Source of the DNA: Roseomonas sp.
GTDB lineage: Bacteria > Pseudomonadota > Alphaproteobacteria > Acetobacterales > Acetobacteraceae
Assembly: GCA_020249265.1 (NCBI GenBank)
Contig: JADCGA010000019.1
Span: 156,081 to 220,080 of the forward strand
DNA: 64,000 nucleotides
Reading direction: 5' to 3'
In this document: in pieces, positions 8,882 to 18,590 of the stretch
Layout of the letters: every line of letters starts with the position of its first letter
How positions within the stretch are numbered: position 1 is the stretch's first letter
Made by a program: the position numbers and the translations under genes
The notes under the pieces: generated by a model
What the model was told of the DNA's origin: nothing
Seen by the model: only the letters and a program-made list of their open reading frames with translations
The model's database searches: none

Positions 8882-9024
8882 CTTGTCCTCCTATGTTTGA
8901 ACTGTGCGCAACGACATATGACCCCGGCGGCAAGGCGGGCTTGCGTCTTGTTCAAGGTATTTTCAGGACTTTTGCGGCGGCGCCATGGCGGGCATGGCGG
9001 GATTGCGGCGGAGGCGCGCCAAGA

Positions 9025-9126
9025 GCATTTTCAAGCCAAGTGGAATCACTTGGCGGCTTGGAAAATGCGATCAAACAAAGGTCTAGAGCGTGTCCCGTGA
9101 ACGAAGGTGAACGGGAAACGCTCTAG
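9025..9126 (+). repeat. Family-1 palindromic repeat, copy A (two 44-nt hairpins)
   Basis: Hairpin 1 spans 9025-9068: GCATTTTCAAGCCAAGTG, loop GAAT, CACTTGGCGGCTTGGAAAATGC. A spacer GATCAAACAAAGGT follows, then hairpin 2 at 9083-9126 bounded by CTAGAGCGT and ACGCTCTAG with an inner TCCCGT/ACGGGA stem. The last bases CTAG contain the TAG stop of aroC read on the minus strand, so the element abuts or overlaps the end of that gene. Confidence 0.9.
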
Positions 9127-10229
9127 TTGCGAGGCAGGCGCGCCGCTGTTGGTGCTTCCGGATTCTGCGCACGGTGGCGCAGCAAATGATCGGCCAGCAC
9201 CAGCGCCATCATCGCTTCCCCGACAGGTACGGCGCGGATGCCAACGCAGGGGTCGTGCCGACCTTTGGTGATGATGTCCACATCCTGCCCGAAGCGATCC
9301 ACCCCAAGCCGGGGTTCAAGAATCGAACTGGTGGGCTTCACCGCGAAGCGCGCCACAATCGGCTGGCCGGTGCTGATCCCGCCCAAAACGCCGCCGGCGT
9401 GATTGGCTTGGAAGGCGACCAAGCCGCCATCAGCCATCCGCATTTCATCCGCATTCGCCGTGCCGGTCAGCGCGGCTGCGGCGAAGCCATCGCCAATCTC
9501 AACCCCTTTGACGGCATTGATGCCCATCAGCGCGCCGGCCAAATCCGCATCCAGCTTGCCGTAAATGGGGGCACCCAGGCCGGGGGGCACACCTTCGGCC
9601 ACAATTTCGATCACCGCGCCCACTGAATTGCCGGATTTGCGCAGCGCTAAAAGCTGTTCTTCCCAGCGCGCGGCGGCCGCACGGTCTGGGCAGAAGAAAT
9701 CATTTTCCTCCACCGCCGCCCAATCCCAGGCCGCGCGGTCCACCGCATCGCCCCCCATGGCAACCAAGGCACCCCTGATCCGCACACCATCGCCCAGCAC
9801 CTTGCGCGCAATGGCGCCGGCGGCCACGCGCATGGCGGTTTCCCGCGCGCTGGAACGCCCGCCGCCACGATAATCGCGAATGCCGTATTTCAATTCATAC
9901 GCAATATCGGCATGGCCGGGGCGGAAACGATCCTTGATCTCCCCATAATCCTTGCTGCGCTGGTCGGTGTTCTCGATCATCAGCGAAATCGGCGTGCCGG
10001 TGGTCTGGCCTTCAAATACGCCGGAGAGAATCCGCACCTGATCCGCTTCCTGGCGTTGCGTCACGAATTTGGATTGGCCTGGCCGGCGCCGATCCAGGAA
10101 GGGCTGGATATCGGCTTCCGAAAGCATCATGCGCGGGGGCGCGCCATCCACCACGCAGCCAATCGCCGGCCCATGGCTTTCGCCCCAGGTGGTGACGCGG
10201 AAAAGATGGCCGAAACTGTTATGCGACAT
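9123..10229 (-). CDS. aroC: Chorismate synthase
   Basis: 368 residues from ATG at 10229, the normal size for AroC, which converts EPSP to chorismate using reduced FMN in the last step of the shikimate trunk. Signature segments are [17 protein letters not shown] near the N-terminus, [20 protein letters not shown], and [18 protein letters not shown]. The ORF track start at 10328 includes repeat sequence. The upstream side carries repeat copy D and the stop codon lies inside repeat copy A, so aroC is flanked on both sides by palindromic elements. The preceding TPP enzyme is on the same strand. Confidence 0.97.
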   Translation of the reverse strand: MSHNSFGHLFRVTTWGESHGPAIGCVVDGAPPRMMLSEADIQPFLDRRRPGQSKFVTQRQEADQVRILSGVFEGQTTGTPISLMIENTDQRSKDYGEIKDRFRPGHADIAYELKYGIRDYRGGGRSSARETAMRVAAGAIARKVLGDGVRIRGALVAMGGDAVDRAAWDWAAVEENDFFCPDRAAAARWEEQLLALRKSGNSVGAVIEIVAEGVPPGLGAPIYGKLDADLAGALMGINAVKGVEIGDGFAAAALTGTANADEMRMADGGLVAFQANHAGGVLGGISTGQPIVARFAVKPTSSILEPRLGVDRFGQDVDIITKGRHDPCVGIRAVPVGEAMMALVLADHLLRHRAQNPEAPTAARLPRN

Positions 10230-10272
10230 GGGAAATGGGTCTATCCCGCCCCCTGCCTTGCGACAAGCGCCC

Positions 10273-10396
10273 CTAGTGGTCCGATCGCCGCTGTCGGTTC
10301 CCGACAGCGGCGTGAATCGGCCCACCAAATATACGGCTAGTGGTGCGCGGGGGCTTTTTGGGCAGGGGATAGGTCAGCATGAATCGCACCACTAGT
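10273..10396 (-). repeat. Family-2 composite repeat, copy D (CTAG-bounded)
   Basis: On the minus strand it begins ACTAGTGGTGCG, where the TAG is the stop of the TPP enzyme gene. A 59-nt unit is bounded by CTAGTGGTGCG and CGCACCACTAG (10395-10337). It is followed by GGTGGGCCGATTCACGCCGC, a return arm with GCGGCGATCGGACCAC, forming a long nested hairpin ending at CTAG 10273. Copy E at 31337 aligns along its whole length in the opposite orientation. Confidence 0.88.
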
Positions 10397-12005
10397 TTGG
10401 CAGCACCGCCTGCAAGGATGTGCGCACATGCACCGCCGCCGGCCCGGGCGCGGCGAGCGCTTCTGCCAGCTTCGGCATATCCGCATCCGTTTCAATGCGC
10501 GTCACCGGGACACCAAAAGCCGCGCACCAGGCGGCAAAATCTGGGTTTTCCAGGCTGGTGCCACTGACGCGGCCAGGATGGGCGCGTTCCTGATGGATGC
10601 GGATGGAAGCGTAGGAACCATTATCGGAAAGGATTATCTTGAGCGGCACACCGCGCGCCACCGCCACCGCGAATTCTCCGCCGGTCATGAAGGCGCCACC
10701 ATCACCGACCAGTGCAATTACCTGCCGGTTGGGGAAACGCAGCGAAGCCGCCACGCCCGCCGGCACACCAAAGCCCATGGAACCCGCAACCGGCGCCAGC
10801 AAGCGGCGCGGCGAAACCCAGGCAATCTTGCGATAGAAGGGCGCGCCGAAAGTGCCGGCATCCAGCGCAACCATGGCATCGGGTGCCGCGATTTCGCCAA
10901 TCAGCTTCGCGATGCGCGCAAAGGCGACGCCATCATTATGCGTGGTCGCGGCCACCTGAGAATCGGCAGTTTGCAAATCGTGTAGCTTCTTGGCCCAAGC
11001 GCCGCGCGCAGCGGGTGCCACCGCTTTTTCCGCGCCGAGTGCAGCCAGAACCGCGCGCGCATCGGCAGCAACCGCAAGCTCCGCCGGGAAATGCCAACCC
11101 AGGAAGCGCGGTTCCGCACAGATATGCGCAAGGCGCTGCCCCGGCGCGGGCCATGTCCAACCTTGGGTGGTGATATCGGTCAGGCGCGTGCCAAGCGCCA
11201 CCACCAAATCCGCATCGGCAAAAGCGGCGCGCTGCGCATCCGGGTTGCGTAGGCCAAGATCACCAGCGTAAAGCGCGTGATTATTCGGGAATAAATCCTG
11301 CCGGCGGAAGGAAACCGCAACCGGGGTTTGCCAAGTCTCGGCAAAGGCCAGCAGGGCTTCGCGCCCGCCAGGCGTATCAATGGCATGGCCCGCAAGGATA
11401 ATCGGGCGTTCCGCACCGCGCAGCATGGCAGCCAGCCGCGCGACATCCGCCGGCGCGGGTTGCGTGGGCGCGGCGATGGTGGCCGGCGGGATGGGTGCCG
11501 CGCAGGGTTCCGCCAGCACATCTTCCGGCAGGCTGAGCACCACCGGCCCGGGCACGCCCTGCATCGCCATGGCATAGGCGCGCGCGATCAATTCCGGCAC
11601 CTGGTCCGAGCTGGTGGCTTCCCCCACCCATTTCGCGATGCCGCCGAACATGCGGGCATAGTCAATTTCCTGGAAGGCATTACGACGCAAATCGCGCTTT
11701 TCCACCTGCCCGATCAGCAGGATCATCGGCACCGCATCCTGTTCCGCCGTATGCACCGCGATGGAGGCATTGCAGGCGCCCGGACCGCGCGAGACCAAGA
11801 CCACGCCGGGCTTGCCGGTCATTTTACCATCGGCCACCGCCATGAAGCCCGCGCCACCTTCGCTGCGGCACGTCACCAAATCCATGCGCGGATGGGCATG
11901 CAGCGCATCAAGCAGGGCGATATAGCTTTCACCGGGCACGCAAAAGGCGCGGTCAATGCCCTGGTCGACGAGGAATTCAATCAGGGCTTCGGCGGCGGTT
12001 TTCAT
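10392..12005 (-). CDS. Thiamine-diphosphate-dependent enzyme, acetolactate synthase-like
   Basis: 537 residues with the three-domain layout of the TPP enzyme family: N-terminal pyrimidine-binding domain (VPGESYIALLDAL, RSEGGAGFMAVADGK with the catalytic-type glutamate), central domain, and C-terminal diphosphate domain with GDGGAFMTGGEFAVAVARG leading to DNGSY. It resembles acetolactate synthase large subunits, but no small regulatory subunit is adjacent and ilvC is not nearby, so a catabolic or decarboxylating role is equally possible. It is transcribed divergently from a TctC receptor (12130). Its TAG stop is provided by repeat copy D, after which aroC follows on the same strand. Confidence 0.85.
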   Translation of the reverse strand: MKTAAEALIEFLVDQGIDRAFCVPGESYIALLDALHAHPRMDLVTCRSEGGAGFMAVADGKMTGKPGVVLVSRGPGACNASIAVHTAEQDAVPMILLIGQVEKRDLRRNAFQEIDYARMFGGIAKWVGEATSSDQVPELIARAYAMAMQGVPGPVVLSLPEDVLAEPCAAPIPPATIAAPTQPAPADVARLAAMLRGAERPIILAGHAIDTPGGREALLAFAETWQTPVAVSFRRQDLFPNNHALYAGDLGLRNPDAQRAAFADADLVVALGTRLTDITTQGWTWPAPGQRLAHICAEPRFLGWHFPAELAVAADARAVLAALGAEKAVAPAARGAWAKKLHDLQTADSQVAATTHNDGVAFARIAKLIGEIAAPDAMVALDAGTFGAPFYRKIAWVSPRRLLAPVAGSMGFGVPAGVAASLRFPNRQVIALVGDGGAFMTGGEFAVAVARGVPLKIILSDNGSYASIRIHQERAHPGRVSGTSLENPDFAAWCAAFGVPVTRIETDADMPKLAEALAAPGPAAVHVRTSLQAVLPN

Positions 12006-12129
12006 GGGTCAATTTCCTTCCTGCCCAAAGGGATAACCCAGCCGCGCCGGATGATCCATGGCGCCCCGGCTGAAAAACTGTATAAGCCGCGTCCCAGGGA
12101 AGCATTCATACCGGGAAGGACAATAGATC

Positions 12130-13110
12130 ATGCAGCTTACGCGTCGCGCCGCCTTGGCGCTTGCACTCGCGACACCCGCCATCACCACCGCCCGCGCTCA
12201 GGGTTCCTGGCGGCCGGAACGGCCAATGCGCGTGATTGTGCCCTTCGCGCCTGGGGGGGCGACGGATGTGGTGGCGCGGCTGGCAGCGGATGCGGCTTCG
12301 CAAATGCTCGGCCAGAATATGGTGATCGAAAATCGCGCCGGCGGTGCGGCAGGCCTGATTGGATCCGAAGCGGCGGCCAAATCCGCGGCGGATGGCTATA
12401 CCATCATGATCCATTCCAACGCGCATGTGATTGCACCCAGCCTGGTGGCGCGCATGCCCTTTGACCCGATTGCGGATTTCGCGCCTGTGGCGCATTTGGG
12501 CCGCATCCCGCAGGTGCTGGTGATCAACCGTGCGATCCCGGCCACCGATATGCAAACCTTGATCACCTGGTTGCGCGCCAATTCAGGCAAGATCAATTTC
12601 GCTTCCGCCGGGATTGGCAGCGCCAATCATCTGACATCGGAAGTCTTCCGCGCCGCGCTGCCGGGCGTTGAGATGCAAATGGTGCAATATCGCGGTGGCG
12701 GCCCCGCCATGGCCGCGGTGATTTCGGGGGAGGCGCATATGGCGGTGGACCCGACCGCTTCCGCCACTTCCCATATCCGCGCCGGCACAGTGCGCCCGAT
12801 TGCCATTTCAGGGTCTCAGCGCGTGGCGAGCCTGCCGGAGATTCCCGCCGCCACCGAAGCCGGCCTGCCCGCTTGGTCAGGTGCCGCCTGGATTGGCGCC
12901 TTCGCACCCGCGCAAACCCCGCGCGGCATTGTGGAATCGCTGAATGTCACCTTCAACGCGGCGATGGAACGCATCAAGCCGCGCTTGGTTGATGTGGGTA
13001 TCGAGATCGAGCCGCAATATGCCTCCATCCCTGCTTTCAGCGCCTATGTGCGGGAAGAATTGGCACGCAGCGCCGCCGTGCTGCGCACCGCAGGCGTGAA
13101 GCCGGAATGA
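12130..13110 (+). CDS. Orphan TctC/Bug-family periplasmic substrate-binding protein
   Basis: 326 residues. A signal peptide (MQLTRRAALALALATPAIT, cleavage probably after ARA) precedes the family pattern RPMRVIVPFAPGGATDVVARL, ENRAGGAAGLIG and DGYTIMIHSN. This family captures carboxylic acids, amides or nicotinate-type compounds for tripartite tricarboxylate transporters. No TctA or TctB membrane gene is next to it, as is common for the many free-standing Bug proteins of this group. GGAAGGACAATAGATC before the ATG serves as ribosome site. It diverges from the TPP enzyme gene, hinting at a shared substrate or regulation. Confidence 0.9.
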   Translation: MQLTRRAALALALATPAITTARAQGSWRPERPMRVIVPFAPGGATDVVARLAADAASQMLGQNMVIENRAGGAAGLIGSEAAAKSAADGYTIMIHSNAHVIAPSLVARMPFDPIADFAPVAHLGRIPQVLVINRAIPATDMQTLITWLRANSGKINFASAGIGSANHLTSEVFRAALPGVEMQMVQYRGGGPAMAAVISGEAHMAVDPTASATSHIRAGTVRPIAISGSQRVASLPEIPAATEAGLPAWSGAAWIGAFAPAQTPRGIVESLNVTFNAAMERIKPRLVDVGIEIEPQYASIPAFSAYVREELARSAAVLRTAGVKPE

Positions 13111-13156
13111 CGCCATTGCGCGGTAGCGCATTTGCCACCCATTAAGCTGCTTGCTG

Positions 13157-13188
13157 CGTCTCCCGCGCAGGGATTTGGGCGGGAGACG
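13157..13188. terminator. Hairpin between convergent receptor and dctM genes
   Basis: A perfect 10-bp stem CGTCTCCCGC / GCGGGAGACG with a 12-nt loop sits between the stop of the TctC gene and the stop of dctM on the other strand. Position and strength fit a bidirectional terminator, though no clear T-tract follows. Confidence 0.65.
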
Positions 13189-13190
13189 AC

Positions 13191-14510
13191 CTAACGCACC
13201 AGCGCGGTGGACAGGATCGGAAAGAAGGCAATCAATATCAGCGCCAGGCCCATGACCACCACAAAGGGCAGGGCGCCGGCGAAGATGGTTTCAATGCTGA
13301 CCTTCGGATCGGCAAGCGTTGCCTTCACGGTGAAAACCGAAATGCCAAAGGGCGGCGTCAGCAGGCCCATCTCCACCGCAATGATGGTGACAATACCGAA
13401 ATGGATCAGGTCAAACCCCATGGCGGTCGCAATCGGCGCGCCAATCGGCACCATGATGAGCAGGATGGAGGTACTGTCCAGGATCATCCCCATCAGCAGT
13501 ATGACGATCACGAAAGCAAACAGAAAGCCGTAAGGCCCAAGCCCCAGATGTTCCACGAAATCGCCGATGGCATTGGGAACACCCGCCATGGACAGCATGC
13601 GCGAATAAAGCCCTGCCGCGATCAGCAGGAACAGGATGGCCGCCGAAACCAAGCCGGTTTCGCGCAAAACACGCCAGAATTTTGCGGTATCCAAGCGGCG
13701 GCGCACCAGCGCAATCAGCAAGGCGCCCGCCGCACCCACTGCGCCCGCTTCGGTTGGCGTGAAGAAGCCCGTGTAAAGCCCACCCAGGATCAGCACCACA
13801 AGCGCCATGATGGGTAGCGATTTGCCGAGCATTTCCGCCGGACCCATCAGCTTTTCATCGGCTACTGCCGTGGCTGGCGATTGGCTCATGATGCGCTGCG
13901 GCGCGAAGCTCGCATAACACCAGATCATGACGGCAAAGCCGATGGCGATGATGATGCCAGGAATGGCGCCGGCGATAAACATAGAACCAATCGAAACTTC
14001 GGCCAGCACGCCATAGACGATCATCAACAATGATGGCGGGATCAGCATGCCAAGAATGCTGCTGCCGGCGACAGTGCCCGTCGCAAAGCGCATGGAATAA
14101 CCGTGCCGCACCATCTCAGGCACCGCGACCTTGGTGAAGACTGCTGCTGAGGCGATCGAAACGCCCGTTACCGCCGCAAATACCGCATTGGCGCCAACGG
14201 TCGCGATGCCAAGGCCGCCTTTAACACGTTTCAGCAGGTTCTGCGCGACATCAAACGTGTCTTTCCCGACATCGGAAATACTGACCAGCAGCCCCATCAG
14301 CACAAAAAGCGGAATGGTCGCGAATAGGTAATCCTGAATGCCGGAATAGGTCGCCAAGGCTGTAAAGCGAAAGGCAAGGTCAGGATTTTCGCGGATCAGC
14401 CAAACGCCAATGGCACCGGTTGAAATCAGCGTAATGCCGATGGGCAGCCCAATGATGATCAGCGTCACCATGACGCCAATCAGCGCAAAGCCAAGGGCGG
14501 TATCATCCAT
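13191..14510 (-). CDS. TRAP transporter large permease subunit (DctM type)
   Basis: 439 residues, almost entirely hydrophobic helices, with DctM-typical segments FATIPLFVLMGLLVS and TVAGSSILGMLIPPSLLMIVYG. It forms the ion-coupled transport channel in the inner membrane. The gene overlaps the end of the DctQ gene by 8 bases and ends the molybdenum hydroxylase-TRAP operon that starts at 19923. All three TRAP components are encoded together here, so this system is complete. Substrate not deducible; an organic acid or heteroaromatic acid handled by the linked hydroxylase is a reasonable inference. Confidence 0.93.
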   Translation of the reverse strand: MDDTALGFALIGVMVTLIIIGLPIGITLISTGAIGVWLIRENPDLAFRFTALATYSGIQDYLFATIPLFVLMGLLVSISDVGKDTFDVAQNLLKRVKGGLGIATVGANAVFAAVTGVSIASAAVFTKVAVPEMVRHGYSMRFATGTVAGSSILGMLIPPSLLMIVYGVLAEVSIGSMFIAGAIPGIIIAIGFAVMIWCYASFAPQRIMSQSPATAVADEKLMGPAEMLGKSLPIMALVVLILGGLYTGFFTPTEAGAVGAAGALLIALVRRRLDTAKFWRVLRETGLVSAAILFLLIAAGLYSRMLSMAGVPNAIGDFVEHLGLGPYGFLFAFVIVILLMGMILDSTSILLIMVPIGAPIATAMGFDLIHFGIVTIIAVEMGLLTPPFGISVFTVKATLADPKVSIETIFAGALPFVVVMGLALILIAFFPILSTALVR

Positions 14511-15057
14511 GGCGGGTCAGCATCCCGCGTAGTTCCGCGACAAACACCGCCAGATAGGCAATGCCGCCCGCCACCCCGCCCAGCACAATCAGGCCGCGAA
14601 ACGGCCAGGTCGGCACGGTGAAAAGCCCCTGAACGCCGAAGAACTCGCGAAGGTTGATGGAATTCCACATGCCTGGCCAAGCCGCTTGTGCGATGAAGAA
14701 CATGACCAAGGCGCCAATCAGGAAAAACAGCGCTTCAACCCCGCGCCCAAAGCGCGGCGCCCAAATCAGCACACGCTGGATCAGGAAATCCGCACGCGTC
14801 ATGCGGCGGTGATAGATGGTGGCGCCAATCTGCAGAAAGACAATGCCCACCACCGAATGCGCGGCAATTTCTGCAACACCGGTGATGGGCGCATTCAGGA
14901 AGGATCGGCCAATGACATCGGCACATATCAACAGCATTAGACCAAAGGTCCAGATGGTGCCAATGGCGGCCAAGCCATCAAGCAGCATCTGGACTGGGCC
15001 TGAGCTCTGCGCGGGTGCGGCGCTATCAAGCGCCGCCATATCAATGTCATCAGCCAA
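14503..15057 (-). CDS. TRAP transporter small permease subunit (DctQ type)
   Basis: 184 residues with four predicted membrane segments, e.g. IWTFGLMLLICADVIGR and the conserved VVGIVFLQIGATIYHRRM. DctQ proteins join the binding protein docking site to the large permease. The gene overlaps dctM by 8 bases and starts 18 bases after the dctP stop. The N-terminal 25 residues are acidic and Ala-rich and probably cytoplasmic. Confidence 0.9.
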   Translation of the reverse strand: MADDIDMAALDSAAPAQSSGPVQMLLDGLAAIGTIWTFGLMLLICADVIGRSFLNAPITGVAEIAAHSVVGIVFLQIGATIYHRRMTRADFLIQRVLIWAPRFGRGVEALFFLIGALVMFFIAQAAWPGMWNSINLREFFGVQGLFTVPTWPFRGLIVLGGVAGGIAYLAVFVAELRGMLTRHG

Positions 15058-15075
15058 GTTGATGTGCCTTTCTGG

Positions 15076-16146
15076 TCAGGCAGAAACTTCGCGATCCCAA
15101 TTGCGCCCAGGCGTCTGGCCTGCAGCACGAATGGCAGCGAAGTAAGCGTTCAGCACATCCCGCGCCGCGGGGCCAGAGCTATCCACCCAGGTCCGCGCGA
15201 TATTCGGCAGGCCGCGAATCCAGCGCTCACGCTCTGCCGCCGGCAGGGTGCTGATGATGGCGCCCTGGCGCGTCATTTCCGTCTCGGCTGCGGCAATGCG
15301 GGCCGACACATCGCGAATATGCGCCTGCGTGGTGGTCTTGCCTGCCTCCGACATGGCGCGGCGCACGCCTTCCGGCCAACGGTCAAAGCGCTGCTTATTC
15401 GCAGCAATGCCGCCGACATACATCGCACCCACATCGCATTTCGTGATGTAGCGGGCCACTTCATGCACGCGCGTCGGCAGAATACCGACAAAGAAGGAAA
15501 GCGCGCCTTCGGAAACGCCAGTCTGGATATCGGTATAATAGGTGGTGAGGGCACCATCCACCGGCGTCGCACCCGTGCCGGTCAGCCAATTGGCGCTGGT
15601 GCCAGGTGCGGAGATTTTGCGATTACGCAAATCATCCAGGCTGCGCACCGGGAAGTTCGACCAGATGTGATAGGTATCGGTGATGTAGGAGCTCAGCGGC
15701 ACCATATTGAGGCCATTCCAATTGGCGCGGATCGCCGGCACATTCTCATTCATCGCTTCAAAGGTATTCGCCACCAATGCATGATCGCCTGTAGCGAATG
15801 GCGTGAAATAGGTCACGTTCTGCAGCGGCATGGTGCTGCCTTCCCAAAGCGTGCCGACATAGCCGATATCGGTGATGTTATCGCGCACAGCCTCCATCGT
15901 ATCCTGGAAGCGATAGAGCGTACCACCATAGGCTTCACGCCAATTGATACGGTGGGTATTGCCGCCATCGCGCAGCAGCTTGTCTACTTCCGGCTGGAAG
16001 ACATTCTTCATCATTGACACCCAAAAATTCGCGACCGGATGGCTAGAAGCGATGGTGATATTCAGCGCAGTTTGCGCGCGGCTATGGATGGAAAACAAGG
16101 GCAGCGCAGAAGCGCCCAGGACCAGGCTGCGGCGAAAGGTCGTCAT
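15076..16146 (-). CDS. TRAP transporter solute receptor (DctP type)
   Basis: 356 residues with a signal peptide (RRSLVLGASALPLFSIHSRAQ). The mature protein shows the DctP pattern: TIASSHPVANFWVSMM at the start, DNITDIGYVGTLWEG, the ligand-anchoring region with LRNRKISAPGTSANWL, and a C-terminal helix. It captures the substrate in the periplasm for the DctQM pair encoded just downstream. It lies 47 bases after the molybdenum subunit gene, in one transcription unit with it. Divergence from classical C4-dicarboxylate receptors suggests another ligand. Confidence 0.9.
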   Translation of the reverse strand: MTTFRRSLVLGASALPLFSIHSRAQTALNITIASSHPVANFWVSMMKNVFQPEVDKLLRDGGNTHRINWREAYGGTLYRFQDTMEAVRDNITDIGYVGTLWEGSTMPLQNVTYFTPFATGDHALVANTFEAMNENVPAIRANWNGLNMVPLSSYITDTYHIWSNFPVRSLDDLRNRKISAPGTSANWLTGTGATPVDGALTTYYTDIQTGVSEGALSFFVGILPTRVHEVARYITKCDVGAMYVGGIAANKQRFDRWPEGVRRAMSEAGKTTTQAHIRDVSARIAAAETEMTRQGAIISTLPAAERERWIRGLPNIARTWVDSSGPAARDVLNAYFAAIRAAGQTPGRNWDREVSA

Positions 16147-16193
16147 TTCAATTCTCCCTATTGTGGCGTTTTGTGAACGCTGTTGATGAGCTT

Positions 16194-18590
16194 TCAGGCG
16201 ATAGTGCCAAGCGCGCGCAGGATACGCTCTGGCGTGAAGGGTTGTTCATGCACGCGGGCCTTAATCGGCCTCAGCGCATCATTGATGGCATTCATGATGG
16301 CCGCCGGCGCGCCCGCCGTGCCGGCCTCACCAGCACCCTTGGCACCAAGCAGGGATTCGCGGGTTGGCGTTTCCACATGGCCGACATGGATTTCCGGCAT
16401 CTCCGCCGACATGGGCACAAGATAATCCGCAAGCGTCGTGGTCAGCAGATTGCCTTCGGCATCATAGACGCAATGTTCGTAAAGCGCGCCACCAATGCCC
16501 TGAACAATGCCGCCGCGCACCTGTTCATCTACCAAAAGCGGGTTAATGACGCGACCACAATCTTCAACGCACCAATGTTCCAGAAGCTTCACCATGCCAG
16601 TGGCGGCATCTACTTCAACCCAGCTCGCCTGAATGCCATTGGTGAAGGCGAAGGGGTATTCCTTGGTGATGAAGTGGCGCGTTTGCACCAATTCGCGCTG
16701 CAAATCCTTGGGCAAGGTATCACCCCGGAAATAGACGATGCGTCCCAGTTCAAACAGCGTCATGCGTGGCTTGCCACTGGCCTTATCCGTGATTTCGCCC
16801 ATGGCGATGTCAAGTGTTTCTGGTGACGCTTGCAGCATGGCACCGGCCACTTCCAGGATTTGCTGCTTGAGCGCAATGGCAGATTGCAGCGCCGCTTCCC
16901 CGCCAATGCCCGCTCCCCGGCAAGCCCAGGTACCGCCGCCATAAGGCGTTGTTTGCGTATCGCCCGTAATAATCTTCACGCGATTGACGGGCACGCCAAC
17001 ACCATGCGCCACGATCTGCGCCAGGATTGCCTCGGTCCCCTGCCCCTGTTCGGTGACGCCAGAAGAAGCAACAATTGACCCATCCGGGTCCATGCGCACC
17101 GTGCAGCCATCCTGCGCGGAAATCCGCGCGCCACCGATGCCATACATGAAGGGCGAGGGATTGGTGAGTTCAATGAAGGACGCAAAGCCAATGCCGCGAT
17201 AAACCCCACGCTGCCGTGCTTCCGCCTGATCGGCGCGAATGCGGTCCAACGGCACCATTTCCAGCAACTTGTTCAGCGATGCGTGATGCGAAAGCCCCTC
17301 AAAACGCATCCCCGGCGGTGAGGTATAGGGATAGGCATCATCACGAATAAGGTTGCGCCGCCGCAGTTCCACAGGATCCATATCCAGCGCCTCCGCCGCC
17401 AAATCCATCAGCCCTTCGGTCACTGCGGTTGCAATCGGGTGGCCAACGGCGCGGTATTGGCAAGTGGGTGTTTTATTTTGCAGCACAACTGTGGTGGTGC
17501 AGCGGTAATTCTTGAAATCATAGGGCCCGCCGCAAAGATTGACGACCTGATTACCCTCGATCGCGCTGGTGCGCGGATAGACGGAATAGGGGCCGATCCC
17601 GGTCAAATCATCAATATCAAAGGCCAGCACGCGGCCTTCCGCATCCACCGCAAGCCGTCCCTTGATGCGGTGATCACGGGCATGGATGTCGCTCACGAAG
17701 GATTCGAAACGGTCAGCCACAAATTTCACCGGGCGGCCCATGATGCGCGCCATGGCGGCGACAGCGACCTCATCCGGATAGACATGCACCTTGATGCCAA
17801 AGCTACCGCCGACATCCTTGCAAATCACACGAACATCGCCTTCCTTCATGCGAAGCTGCTTGGCAAAGACACCTTGCATCATATGCGGCGCCTGGGTGGA
17901 ATGATACACGGTCAGTGTTTCATCCGCCGGGTTGTAATCCGCGATGATGGAACGCGCCTCAAGCGTTACACCAGTATGACGCCCGGTGACGAAGCGCGCC
18001 TCCACTACCTTATGCGCCGCCGCAAAAGCAGCGGCTATATCGCCGCTTTCAGCCGTGCGGGTGAAGACAAGATTATCGCCCAATTCCGGATGGATCACGA
18101 CCGCGCCGGGGGCGAGTGCCGTTTCCATATCGGTCTGCGCGGGCAAGGCTTCGAATTCAACATCCAGCGCGGCCACGCCATCTTCGGCCGCGGCGCGAGT
18201 CTCCGCAACCACCGCGACAATCGGCTCCCCCTGCCAGGTGGCGCGGTTGAGCGGCAGCGGATATTGCGGCGCGGATTTCATGCCCTTCAAATGGTCAAGC
18301 GTCGCTACCCAGGGATCGCATATCTTCGCCAGATCATGGCCGGTAAAGACGCGCACTACACCCGGCACCGCCTTGGCGCGTGCCGCATCAATTGCGCTGA
18401 TCTTCGCATGCGCATGGGGGCTGCGCAGGAAGGCGGCGTGCAGCATGCGCGGCAGGGTCACATCATCCGTATAGGTCGCGCGCCCCTGCACCAGCTTCGG
18501 CACATTCGGGCGCGGCACGGACCGCCCGATATAGGAATTGGGCAAATCCTCGCGCGACAGGCCGATGGAAGCGGGCGTGATCTCGTTCAT
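16194..18590 (-). CDS. Xanthine dehydrogenase-family molybdenum-binding subunit
   Basis: 798 residues, typical for the large subunit of three-component molybdenum hydroxylases. It begins with the aldehyde-oxidase a/b hammerhead (SVPRPNVPKLVQGRATYTDD) and continues with the molybdopterin domains. At the position where CO dehydrogenase form I has AYXCSFR this protein has QYRAVGHP, so it is not a canonical CO dehydrogenase. The active-site glutamate motif GAKGAGEAGTAG is present near the C-terminus. It overlaps the [2Fe-2S] gene by 4 bases. The enzyme inserts a hydroxyl group from water into an N-heterocycle, aldehyde or similar substrate; which one is unknown. Confidence 0.92.
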   Translation of the reverse strand: MNEITPASIGLSREDLPNSYIGRSVPRPNVPKLVQGRATYTDDVTLPRMLHAAFLRSPHAHAKISAIDAARAKAVPGVVRVFTGHDLAKICDPWVATLDHLKGMKSAPQYPLPLNRATWQGEPIVAVVAETRAAAEDGVAALDVEFEALPAQTDMETALAPGAVVIHPELGDNLVFTRTAESGDIAAAFAAAHKVVEARFVTGRHTGVTLEARSIIADYNPADETLTVYHSTQAPHMMQGVFAKQLRMKEGDVRVICKDVGGSFGIKVHVYPDEVAVAAMARIMGRPVKFVADRFESFVSDIHARDHRIKGRLAVDAEGRVLAFDIDDLTGIGPYSVYPRTSAIEGNQVVNLCGGPYDFKNYRCTTTVVLQNKTPTCQYRAVGHPIATAVTEGLMDLAAEALDMDPVELRRRNLIRDDAYPYTSPPGMRFEGLSHHASLNKLLEMVPLDRIRADQAEARQRGVYRGIGFASFIELTNPSPFMYGIGGARISAQDGCTVRMDPDGSIVASSGVTEQGQGTEAILAQIVAHGVGVPVNRVKIITGDTQTTPYGGGTWACRGAGIGGEAALQSAIALKQQILEVAGAMLQASPETLDIAMGEITDKASGKPRMTLFELGRIVYFRGDTLPKDLQRELVQTRHFITKEYPFAFTNGIQASWVEVDAATGMVKLLEHWCVEDCGRVINPLLVDEQVRGGIVQGIGGALYEHCVYDAEGNLLTTTLADYLVPMSAEMPEIHVGHVETPTRESLLGAKGAGEAGTAGAPAAIMNAINDALRPIKARVHEQPFTPERILRALGTIA

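Noticed and set aside
16194-18590. CO dehydrogenase large subunit (CoxL)
   Set aside because: The form I active-site loop AYXCSFR is not present; QYRAVGHP stands there. No CO-specific accessory genes are adjacent.
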